Assembly: GCA_025462785.1 (NCBI GenBank)
Contig: JAOAPG010000354.1
Span: 1-6,466, forward strand
DNA from: Acidobacteriaceae bacterium
GTDB taxonomy: Bacteria > Acidobacteriota > Terriglobia > Terriglobales > Acidobacteriaceae
Reading direction: 5' to 3'
Length of the DNA stretch: 6,466 bases
The notes under the pieces were generated by a model. That model searched no databases, was not told the DNA's origin, and was given only the letters and a program-made list of their open reading frames with translations. Shown in pieces: positions 1 to 5,458 of the stretch. How positions within the stretch are numbered: the first letter of the stretch is position 1; each line of letters opens with the position of its first letter. A program made the translations under genes and the position numbers.

Positions 1-537
1 TGGGCTCTCGACGGCATTCTTCACGCTAGATCGGCGCCTCCGTTCGACGTGATCTATCTCCCTGCCGTCTCCAAGTTTTACGATGATCAAACACCTTCGA
101 ATATGTATTTCCGTGCCGATGCTGTGCCAGGCCAGCCCTTCTGGATCAGCGATCCGGCTGCTCCCGGTGGCCGCATACTGAATCCCGCCGCCTTCTCGAT
201 CCCCACCTTTGCCGCCCCCGCCGATTCGCGGCAGGGAACTCTGGGACGGAACGCAATACGCGCTTTCCCTTCGTTGCAAATGGATATTGCACTCCGGCGC
301 GAATTCGCTCTTGACGAAAAGATCCGTCTCACGTTCCGCATGGACGCGTTCAATATCTTCAACCACCCGAACTTTGGCTATCCGCAAAATAATTGGACTG
401 TGAACGGTTTTGGTCAACCATATGCAACGCTGGCGCAGACCCTGGGCAGCGGCAACGGGTTCGGCGGCGGGTTCAATCCGTTGTACGCAGTAGGAGGACC
501 GCGCTCCATGCAGGCTTCGTTGAAATTACAGTTTTAA
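1..537 (+). CDS. Oar-like TonB-dependent outer-membrane transporter, C-terminal part (5' end outside window)
   Basis: The reading frame is open from the first base and ends at TAA 535-537, giving 178 residues of the C-terminal end of the beta-barrel. The internal GTG at 49 is not a real start, because in-frame upstream sequence (WALDGILHARSAPPFDV) already fits the family. Recognisable segments are GTLGRNAIRAFPSLQMDIAL, FRMDAFNIFNHPNFG, and a last strand SMQASLKLQF ending in the aromatic residue typical of BAM-assembled outer-membrane proteins. These match the roughly 1,000-residue CarboxypepD_reg/Oar-like receptors greatly expanded in Acidobacteriota. Family role: TonB-energised uptake or surface binding of large substrates, often glycans; the substrate cannot be read from this fragment. 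The next gene begins 15 bases downstream on the same strand, so they are probably cotranscribed. Confidence 0.9.
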   Translation, partial: WALDGILHARSAPPFDVIYLPAVSKFYDDQTPSNMYFRADAVPGQPFWISDPAAPGGRILNPAAFSIPTFAAPADSRQGTLGRNAIRAFPSLQMDIALRREFALDEKIRLTFRMDAFNIFNHPNFGYPQNNWTVNGFGQPYATLAQTLGSGNGFGGGFNPLYAVGGPRSMQASLKLQF

Positions 538-540
538 CCT

Positions 541-545
541 AAGGA
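541..545 (+). promoter_or_regulatory. Ribosome binding site of the alpha/beta-hydrolase gene
   Basis: AAGGA lies 7 bases before the ATG at 553, inside the 15-base gap after the transporter stop. This fixes the hydrolase start and leaves little room for a separate promoter. Confidence 0.6.
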
Positions 546-552
546 CGATCTA

Positions 553-1623
553 ATGAGCGTAAGCAGCGCTCCACCTGCAAAAATGCGACATCATTCTCGC
601 TTTGCGCTCGTATGCCGGTCAGTTGTAGGACTCATCCTTGTCGCTGTAGTCGCAGGTGCAGCGTTTCAGTCGGTGGAAGCACATTTCGAAGCAAGCCGTT
701 ATCCCTTTCCCGGCACATTGGTCGATATCGGAGGGGAGCGACTTCATATAAACTGCACTGGCCAAGGCAGTCCAACGGTGATTATGGACGCAGGACTCGG
801 TGACAGCTCCGTCACTTGGGAGCTCGTGCAGCCGGAAGTCAGCAAATTTACTCGTGTGTGTTCCTACGACCGCGCGGGCTATGGCTGGAGTGAGGGTCCG
901 ACTCAGCCACGTACAACCGGCAACATCGTAAGTGAGCTGGAACGACTCCTCTCCGCTGCTCATGTTTCGGGACCTTACATCCTGGTAGGACATTCGTTCG
1001 GCGGCTTCAACGTGCGCGTCTTCGCATCGCGTCATCTCGATCAAGTTGCGGGGATGGTCTTGGTCGACTCATCGCATCCCGATCAGCTCAACCGCTTTCC
1101 TCCATCCGCACAGCCGGAATCAGTCATGCGTCATTACGAGATTGGTATTTGGACGATGCCGCTTGGAGTGCCCCGAATCCTCGGTTGGTGTCGCGACGAT
1201 TACACCTTTCCGAATCAGCCGTTGGCATGGACTCGGATTGCACCCGAAGCAATCGCACTCGATTGCCAGCCGCTCACTTGGCACACACTGCTGGCCGAGG
1301 AATTGGAGTTCCGAGAGAATAGCCGTGCCGTGGCCGCGACCGGCACTCTTGGCGACAAGCCGCTTGTCGTGCTCTCACACGATCCTGAAGTGGGCTCTGG
1401 ATTTCCTCCGGCGGAAGCACCCAGCGCGGAGCGTGCCTGGACTGACATGCAAGAAGAGCTACGACATCTCTCTTCGAGAAGCAAGAGAATCGTTGCGAAA
1501 AGTAGCGGCCACTACATAGAAGTTTATCGCCCGGAGCTCGTCATCAATGCCGTTAGAGATATCGTTTTCGACGCCCGCGGGGTTGCGCCCTTTCAGATGG
1601 CATCGGAAACCGTGATCAAGTGA
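553..1623 (+). CDS. Membrane-anchored or secreted alpha/beta-fold hydrolase
   Basis: A complete 356-residue serine hydrolase of the alpha/beta-hydrolase superfamily (AB hydrolase-1 type). A hydrophobic segment at residues about 17-41, after a short basic N-terminus, looks like an uncleaved anchor or signal peptide, so the enzyme should act in the periplasm or at the membrane. The fold begins at about residue 57 (VDIGGERLHINCTG). DAGLGDSS (79-86) occupies the oxyanion-loop position, YDRAGYGWSE (105-114) is typical of the family, and GHSFGG (146-151) is the nucleophile elbow with Ser148. His320 in SSGHYIEVYRPE is the likely catalytic His, and Asp277 in LSHDPE is a candidate acid, though not certain. 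An insert at about 180-255 would form the lid. The substrate cannot be told; esterase or lipase-like chemistry is the family expectation. It is probably cotranscribed with the upstream transporter gene. Confidence 0.88.
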   Translation: MSVSSAPPAKMRHHSRFALVCRSVVGLILVAVVAGAAFQSVEAHFEASRYPFPGTLVDIGGERLHINCTGQGSPTVIMDAGLGDSSVTWELVQPEVSKFTRVCSYDRAGYGWSEGPTQPRTTGNIVSELERLLSAAHVSGPYILVGHSFGGFNVRVFASRHLDQVAGMVLVDSSHPDQLNRFPPSAQPESVMRHYEIGIWTMPLGVPRILGWCRDDYTFPNQPLAWTRIAPEAIALDCQPLTWHTLLAEELEFRENSRAVAATGTLGDKPLVVLSHDPEVGSGFPPAEAPSAERAWTDMQEELRHLSSRSKRIVAKSSGHYIEVYRPELVINAVRDIVFDARGVAPFQMASETVIK

Positions 1624-1881
1624 GAATTCTCTCATCCCTGGTCGCACCTTGCCATTCTGGGGTTTTGTCCACGAATGGTCGGCAAGCGTTGGATGATTTC
1701 GCTCGATCGTCAACTCCAGCAAATCTCAAGCCCTGCTTGCCGGTGCGGCATAGGCTGGATCTCGCACCTGCCCCGCTCTTCGCCTGACTTACGGCCGATC
1801 AGCACGACTCAGGTTCACGATTCCTTCTCAACTCGTTCTGACCTCAACTGACGTGGTTCACATGGCACCCTGGGAAGCGGC

Positions 1882-1910
1882 TTGACAGCGATAGCGCACT
1901 AGCCTAGCAT
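1882..1910 (+). promoter_or_regulatory. Sigma-70-type promoter for the ABM-like gene
   Basis: A perfect -35 hexamer TTGACA (1882-1887) is separated by 17 bases from TAGCAT (1905-1910), which matches the -10 consensus TATAAT at four of six positions. Transcription would start near 1917, giving a leader of about 95 bases before the ATG at 2013. The spacing and placement in front of a gene with a strong ribosome binding site support it; no operator is evident around it. Confidence 0.6.
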
Positions 1911-2001
1911 CGAAATTGAGCAAGCTACCTATTCTTACTCTTTCAGGTCCTCTGAACTAAGTCAGCCCATCTGAAGCTTTCTGTCTTAGCAACTCCAACC
2001 T

Positions 2002-2007
2002 AGGAGG
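2002..2007 (+). promoter_or_regulatory. Strong Shine-Dalgarno of the ABM-like gene
   Basis: AGGAGG, 5 bases before the ATG at 2013. It is the best ribosome binding site on the + strand of the window and confirms this start. Confidence 0.75.
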
Positions 2008-2012
2008 TTGCC

Positions 2013-2333
2013 ATGTTTGCACGCAATGTCTCGATTCATCTGAAATCCAATATGCTGTCCGACTACACGCAAGCTTTTGAGAAAGACGTCCTGCCTTTAC
2101 TCCGCAAACAAAAAGGTTTTAAGGACGAAATCACGTTCGCTGATAATGGCGGGGTTGATGTGACTGCGATCAGTCTGTGGGAAAACAAAACCGATGCCGA
2201 AACTTACAACACGAATGTTTATCCGCAGGTGTTGAAGACAATGGCTCGATTTGTCGAGGGAACGCCCAAGGTTCAGACCTCTGACATTGTCAACTCGACC
2301 TTCCATACGAGCGCCATTCCCGCAGCAGCGTAG
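2013..2333 (+). CDS. Dimeric alpha/beta-barrel (ABM-like) small protein
   Basis: A complete 106-residue protein with the size and layout of a single ferredoxin-like ABM (antibiotic biosynthesis monooxygenase) domain. It has a first strand at about 2-10 (FARNVSIHL), a helix at about 14-33, strands at about 36-43 (GFKDEITFA) and 48-56 (VDVTAISLW), a helix from about 59, and a C-terminal strand near 84-95. The KGFKDEI segment followed by a short turn and SLWENKTDAETYN is typical of these proteins, which form dimers and include cofactor-free oxygenases, haem-degrading enzymes and many members of unknown role. No catalytic residues can be assigned, so the substrate is unknown. It appears monocistronic, with its own consensus promoter and strong ribosome binding site. 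Confidence 0.75.
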   Translation: MFARNVSIHLKSNMLSDYTQAFEKDVLPLLRKQKGFKDEITFADNGGVDVTAISLWENKTDAETYNTNVYPQVLKTMARFVEGTPKVQTSDIVNSTFHTSAIPAAA

Positions 2334-2582
2334 AACGTGAGCTTTTCACCAGGGAGGGTGGCTGAGTCCGCCTTCCCCAGCTTACAAGGTGCCGAATCGT
2401 TTATCGTCATATGGAGGCGCGCTTCCTTCCAGGAAGAGCATTATTCCTTCTCGCTTCTCTCCCCGGTGTTCAGTCTTGCGGTAATCTCGCTGTGCCCAAT
2501 GGAATCGCCCCACTCCGATTTGAACGGTCGAGGCAGTGAACAAGGGTAATTTTCGGGCATCCGGGCAGACATCAGCTAAGCC
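2334..2582. other. Intergenic stretch, no supported gene
   Basis: Open frames of up to about 70 codons on both strands carry no recognisable motif and no ribosome binding site. A weak CACC/GGTG stem lies just after the stop at 2333 but lacks a T-tract, so I do not call it a terminator. Confidence 0.5.
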
Positions 2583-2870
2583 GTGACTCACAGAGTAGGA
2601 ATTATCAAAGCAGCTACGCCGAAATGCTGGTTGCCATTTCTCGTTTGCGTCGCGACGGTATTCTCATCGTTACAGCTGCCTTTGTCTAACGCTGAAATCG
2701 GATCTCCCGATCTGAGCCTGATCCTGCAACGAATGGAAGATGTCGAACACCAGAATCCCGACCAATCCCAACCCTATTAGGTGACGCGAGAATACGAAGT
2801 CTTCCACGGTTCTGATACGCAACCTACCTCTGAGGTCGTGGGGCAGATCAATTTTGTTCCCGTCGACTAG
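2583..2870 (+). pseudogene. Decayed secreted protein of an acidobacterial TREY...FVP family
   Basis: Reading from GTG 2583 gives a signal-peptide-like N-terminus (hydrophobic core WLPFLVCVATVFSSLQLPL, then a plausible cleavage after SNA). It continues with LSLILQRMEDVEHQNPDQSQ, then TAG at 2778-2780. In the same frame it carries on with VTREYEVFHGSD and VVGQINFVPVD before a second TAG at 2868-2870. The run RMEDVEHQNPDQSQPY-x-VTREYEVF...INFVP resembles, from memory, the N-terminal third of exported acidobacterial proteins of about 250 residues, sometimes annotated as outer-membrane lipoprotein-sorting-like. Similarity continuing across the first stop argues for a once-functional gene hit by a nonsense mutation. 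After 2870 no frame continues the family convincingly, so the remaining two-thirds appear lost. Stop-codon readthrough is possible but less likely given the second stop. Confidence 0.6.
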
Positions 2871-2906
2871 AAGCTTCCTGCCCTGGCTGCCGGACCTGAA
2901 AGAAAA

Positions 2907-2928
2907 AAGCCACATCGAGAAGTGGCTT
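2907..2928 (-). terminator. Intrinsic terminator, minus strand
   Basis: A 7-bp stem (AAGCCAC paired with GTGGCTT) with an 8-base loop. Read on the minus strand it is followed directly by a T-rich tract (the run of A at 2903-2908 on the + strand). It starts at the last base of the minus-strand stop codon at 2928-2930, so it is placed to end transcription of the gene whose tail lies at 2928-3044. Confidence 0.65.
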
Positions 2929-3044
2929 CAACTTCGGTCAAAGAGGCTCTTGAAGAGCGCTGATCCGATCGACTGCTCAAAATGCCCCGGCGACGGCACA
3001 TAGACCTCGACAAAATCAGAGCATGCCTCAACATGGTTTGCCGC
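2928..3044 (-). pseudogene. C-terminal remnant of an unidentified minus-strand gene
   Basis: On the minus strand an open stretch of 38 codons reads like a natural protein tail (FVEVYVPSPGHFEQSIGSAL, then FKSLFDRS) and ends in TGA at 2930-2928, overlapping the intrinsic terminator. An in-frame TAA at 3047-3045 cuts it off from upstream sequence, and nothing recognisable precedes it. I do not recognise the family. The protein-like composition plus the exact stop-to-terminator fit suggest the 3' end of a real gene whose body has been deleted. A chance open frame beside a hairpin is the alternative. Confidence 0.4.
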
Positions 3045-3120
3045 TTATGCAGTCATTTTCGAGGAAGGCAACTCCAAACCGGGCTCAGCTTCGGTTGGGA
3101 TGAGGGAGTAATTTTAAAAC

Positions 3121-3136
3121 TGGTCAGAATTGACCA
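3121..3136. promoter_or_regulatory. Palindromic operator-like site TGGTCA-N4-TGACCA
   Basis: A perfect 6-bp inverted repeat with a 4-base centre (GAAT), lying 34 bases before the zinc-finger gene. It sits just upstream of a TATATT hexamer (3141-3146) that could be a -10 element, and just downstream of an AT-rich tract (TTTTAAAA, 3112-3119). No good -35 hexamer matches, as expected for an activator- or repressor-controlled promoter. Function is inferred from symmetry and position only. Confidence 0.4.
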
Positions 3137-3169
3137 TCGCTATATTGAGGTTTGAGGCATTCTGTTCAA

Positions 3170-3310
3170 ATGAAAAACTCAACCCGAAAAATGTGGTTGA
3201 GTATCCGCTGCCCCACTTGTGGCGCGAAGCCGGGCGAGAAGTGTGAGCTTAGCACCGGGCTGCCTCGCATGACTCCGCATAAAGATCGCCGATTGGTTGC
3301 TAAGGATTGA
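3170..3310 (+). CDS. 46-residue zinc-finger microprotein (CPxCGAxPGxxC)
   Basis: ATG 3170 to TGA 3308-3310 encodes 46 residues. The core CPTCGAKPGEKCELSTG (14-30), followed by PHKDR (36-40), gives likely zinc ligands Cys14, Cys17, Cys25 and His37. This matches a widespread small CPxCGAxPGxxC...PHxxR module found as stand-alone short proteins in Acidobacteriota, Actinobacteria and phages. Its molecular role is not established; nucleic-acid binding is a guess from the basic tail (HKDRRLVAKD). The start is uncertain: GAGG at 3154-3157 is 12 bases from ATG 3170, and an internal Met8 (3191) would still keep all ligands. It follows the palindromic site and precedes another small gene by 29 bases, suggesting an operon. 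Confidence 0.75.
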   Translation: MKNSTRKMWLSIRCPTCGAKPGEKCELSTGLPRMTPHKDRRLVAKD

Positions 3311-3339
3311 GCCAAAGTTTTTACGCTCTGGAGAGCACG

Positions 3340-3543
3340 ATGGAGATTTGGGTGGTGGATTGGGTTCACAACGAACAGACCACGAAAAATGGAAACACGG
3401 TTTATGTTTCAGAACGACGAACATCCGATTGGTTTAGGTCTGATGAACTGTCCACCGCTAGGGAAAGAGCCGAGACGTATGCCAAACAACAACAAAAGCT
3501 GCATAGGGAAAATTACTATTCTGCTCGTAAATTGACCGACTGA
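3340..3543 (+). CDS. Small hypothetical protein, 67 residues
   Basis: ATG 3340 has GGAGAG (3330-3335) just upstream, a better start than an in-frame TTG at 3307 that overlaps the zinc-finger gene. The product begins MEIWVVDWVHNEQ with strand-like character, has a polar middle (TVYVSERRTSDWF), and ends in a charged helix rich in Arg, Glu, Lys and Gln (LSTARERAETYAKQQQKLHR). No signal peptide, membrane segment or known motif is seen, so it is probably a soluble cytoplasmic protein. I do not recognise the family. It lies 29 bases after the zinc-finger gene on the same strand, so the two are probably cotranscribed. Downstream genes are on the opposite strand, so this pair stands alone. Confidence 0.55.
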   Translation: MEIWVVDWVHNEQTTKNGNTVYVSERRTSDWFRSDELSTARERAETYAKQQQKLHRENYYSARKLTD

Positions 3544-3549
3544 GACTAA

Positions 3550-3663
3550 TTAACGACGGTCAGCCGCCTTAATCCTCTGTTCCGCTATCGCCATATAGTT
3601 GGCGTCCTTTTCGATCCCGATAAAGTTCCGCCCCGGGTTCTCGAACCGTGGGGGGATGAAGCT
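3550..3663 (-). pseudogene. C-terminal remnant of a site-specific DNA methyltransferase
   Basis: On the minus strand, the codons before TAA 3552-3550 read GRNFIGIEKDANY then MAIAEQRIKAADRR. This is the characteristic C-terminal end of the N4/N6 (DNA_methylase, beta-class) methyltransferases, following the FxGSGTT SAM-binding motif: GRxFIGIExDxxYxxIAxxRI. Everything upstream of that Gly, including the SAM-binding and catalytic (DPPY-like) motifs, is missing. Within about 10 codons the frame reaches TGA and then the TAG that ends the GH130 gene. It is therefore a gene tail left by a deletion or recombination, with no activity of its own. No restriction enzyme gene is present. Confidence 0.7.
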
Positions 3664-3666
3664 TCA

Positions 3667-4671
3667 CTAGTCCTGCGCTCGCTGGCGACGCTCACTACTT
3701 GCATTGGCATCGAGCCAAGCTAAAAGTGCCCGCACGCTGGTCCGGGCCAGGGCAATCGAGCAGTCCGCAGCTCCATAGTAGACATTGATCGTGTCACCGT
3801 CCGGATCTGTGGTATATCCGCACGGGAACACAACATCATCGACATCGCCGTGACGCTCGTATTCCGCCTCCGGACCAAACATCCAGGAATCGCCTCGCAG
3901 CAGACACTTTTCTGGATTCTGAAGGTCGAAGAGGGCCAAGCCCAATCGATACAGACAACCGGAAGGCGTGTGCCGCACTCCGTGGTAGAGCACGAGCCAT
4001 CCTCTGGAAGTCTCGATCGGCGGCGGCGACAACCCAATTTTGTTTGCGTCCCACCAAGCGCCGCGGCGTGCTTCTAACATAAGCCGGTGTCTGCCCCAAT
4101 AACGCAGGTCGGGCGAGTAGGAGATCCACATATGCGACCCCAGCGGCGTCATCGGGCGATGAATGAGCGCCCAGTATCCATCAATCCTCCGAGGCAGAAG
4201 CGCCGAGTCTTTGTCGTCCGGCGGCATTATCACGCCGTAGCGCTCGAATGTCCGGAAGTCTTTCGTTAAAGCAAGAGACACTCCGGGACCGCCGCGTGAA
4301 TACGAGGTATAAGTAATCACGTATTGCTGCAGTTCAGGTACGAAAGTGATGCGAGGATCTTCGATGCCCCAGATCTCCTCTGGATACTGGTTCGGGCTCG
4401 GCATTAACGTCGGCTCGCGATCAATCTGCCATCCATCGACGCCGTTTTTAGAACGCGCAGCACAAAGATGTGACAATCCACGTCGGTCTTCGATGCGACA
4501 TAAGAGCAGAGTAGTTCCGTCCGGCAACAACGTCGCCCCCGCATTGAAAACGCTGTTGATGGAGTAGGGCCAATCCTTGCGCGTGAGAATTGGGTTGGCA
4601 GGATGGCGCAGAAGTAGTGGCGGGTAGTGTGCGCTTTCGACGTTTATAAGGGTTGTTTCAGGAGCAGTCAT
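3667..4671 (-). CDS. GH130 family glycosidase / beta-mannoside phosphorylase-like protein
   Basis: A complete 334-residue five-bladed beta-propeller enzyme of glycoside hydrolase family 130. Clear signatures: NPILTRKDWPY (26-36), SVFNAGATLLPDG (40-52), LLCRIEDRRGLSHL (56-69), and EEIWGIEDPRITF (98-110), with Asp105 as the expected catalytic acid. Further ones are HRP at 171-173, WWDANKIG (206-213), LVLYHGV (226-232) and DDVVFPCG (278-285). The family phosphorolyses or hydrolyses beta-1,4- and beta-1,2-mannosidic or related linkages; from sequence alone I cannot choose phosphorylase or hydrolase. There is no signal peptide, so it should be cytoplasmic. GGAG (4683-4680) lies 8 bases before the ATG, which overlaps the upstream stop as ATGA, so it was translationally coupled to the glycosyltransferase. 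It ends with tandem in-frame TAG-TGA. All expected blocks are present, so it may still be functional, but its partner is truncated and its native promoter probably lost. Confidence 0.88.
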   Translation of the reverse strand: MTAPETTLINVESAHYPPLLLRHPANPILTRKDWPYSINSVFNAGATLLPDGTTLLLCRIEDRRGLSHLCAARSKNGVDGWQIDREPTLMPSPNQYPEEIWGIEDPRITFVPELQQYVITYTSYSRGGPGVSLALTKDFRTFERYGVIMPPDDKDSALLPRRIDGYWALIHRPMTPLGSHMWISYSPDLRYWGRHRLMLEARRGAWWDANKIGLSPPPIETSRGWLVLYHGVRHTPSGCLYRLGLALFDLQNPEKCLLRGDSWMFGPEAEYERHGDVDDVVFPCGYTTDPDGDTINVYYGAADCSIALARTSVRALLAWLDANASSERRQRAQD

Positions 4672-5210
4672 TGACAGTTCTCCGCCTTTTCAGGTTGTTT
4701 CAAAGAGTGCATTTCTAAAAGCGCCATCAGGAATGACAGTGTGGATTCCGCCCCCTGATTCTCATTGGCGCGCTCGGGATGCAATCCGTCCCGGCACCCT
4801 CCTGTTTCAGAATCATAAAGAGGAAGCTGGAGATCGTTATCGCCCAGGAACCAGTTAAGAGCAGACCAAGCTTCACTGCGCCAATGATTGTCAGCCGTTA
4901 CGCGAAACGCCTGTAAACAAGCGGACACCGCGCCCGCTGCTTCAATGGGCTGTTGATCGAATCGCGCCTGTTCGCCGCCTTGACGGTAAAAACCCTGGGA
5001 TCCAATCGGCACAAAGTGGCCATTCCTCTGGCAATGCTGTGTCTTCATGAGCCAATCTAGCGACTCGAGCCCGGCGGAAAGCATACGTTCATCCCCACAA
5101 GCCGACCCCACAAGTAACAGGGCTTGGGGCAGCCGCGCGTTTCCGTACGCCACCACATCCTCGAACCACTTCCACTCCGGACGCCGGATTGATTCATACA
5201 TATCGAGCAT
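4668..5210 (-). pseudogene. C-terminal third of a glycosyltransferase with an (alpha/alpha)6-type domain
   Basis: The 180-codon open frame from ATG 5210 matches the end of the long family-4-type glycosyltransferases that sit directly upstream of GH130 genes. Diagnostic blocks are WKWFEDVVAYGNARLPQALL (13-32), GLESLDWLMKTQ (47-58), ARFDQQPIEA (82-91), NWFLGDNDLQLPLYD (119-133), TGGCRDGLHPERANENQGAE (136-155) and STLSFLMALLEMH (156-168). The whole N-terminal GT-B catalytic region and the first part of the toroid domain are absent. Upstream in the same frame there is unrelated sequence to a stop at 5366-5364, and the ATG at 5210 has no good ribosome binding site. It cannot be an active glycosyltransferase. 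The ATGA overlap with GH130 preserves the ancestral operon junction. A deposited annotation may call it an intact hypothetical protein. Confidence 0.75.
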
Positions 5211-5440
5211 AATCCAGGAAAGTGCGAGTCTGGAAACCCTACCATGGTTAGGAGGGCATATTGGTATGCCAACAAAAAATAGAGAGTTAAGGTTGCCCCC
5301 GGCTTGGTCTGCCAGTCGGCCTTTCCAATCCGAATTTTGAAGGATCGTTCCTCTAACTGAAAGTTAACCTCACCTACGACCCAAGCATCCTTGCGGGCCG
5401 TATTCAATTTGTTCAGGTACGTATTCATTCCGTCAGACAA
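5205..5440 (-). pseudogene. Fragment of an unidentified minus-strand gene fused out of frame to the glycosyltransferase tail
   Basis: In a different minus-strand frame from the glycosyltransferase, the codons from about 5440 down to about 5210 read like genuine protein: NTYLNKLNTARKDAWVVGEV, LEERSFKIRIGKADW, then KPGATLTLYFLLAYQYALL and SHFPGL. Beyond that point the same frame (to 5057) is only the shadow of the glycosyltransferase. The LTLYFLLAYQYALL...FPGL pattern recalls the stretch before a Walker-B-like strand in coiled-coil ATPases, but this is a weak resemblance. The right end meets the DUF2382 remnant near 5438. Likely a remnant trapped between two breakpoints; a chance open frame is the alternative. 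Confidence 0.35.
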
Positions 5441-5458
5441 TCGCGCATCCGCAAGGAA

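Larger units (their letters stand above)
1624..2012. other. Intergenic region, no gene recognised before the promoter
   Basis: 389 bases between the hydrolase stop and the ABM-like gene. Short open frames on both strands show no family signature. I see no convincing intrinsic terminator after the hydrolase. The last 130 bases hold the promoter, leader and ribosome binding site of the next gene, described separately. Confidence 0.6.

Noticed and set aside
619..1044. 141-codon minus-strand open frame inside the hydrolase
   Set aside because: It lies wholly antisense to a strongly supported hydrolase gene and carries no family motif.
1738..1810. Minus-strand reading VVLIGRKSGEERG, faintly like a nitroreductase-type motif
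   Set aside because: The match is a few residues long, the surrounding frame shows no further similarity, and it is closed by a nearby stop.
2411..2539. 42-codon + strand ORF with a signal-peptide-like start
   Set aside because: There is no ribosome binding site, the mature part would be only about 20 residues without a motif, and nothing supports it beyond hydrophobicity.
3631..3650. GGTTCTCGAACC palindrome resembling a tRNA T-arm or attachment site
   Set aside because: No tRNA acceptor, D or anticodon arm surrounds it, and no direct repeat of it marks an element end in this window.
5057..5200. Continuation of the minus-strand frame from 5440 as one 127-residue protein
   Set aside because: Below about 5205 this frame is just the shifted reading of the glycosyltransferase domain, so the 127-residue product would be an artefact of the junction.
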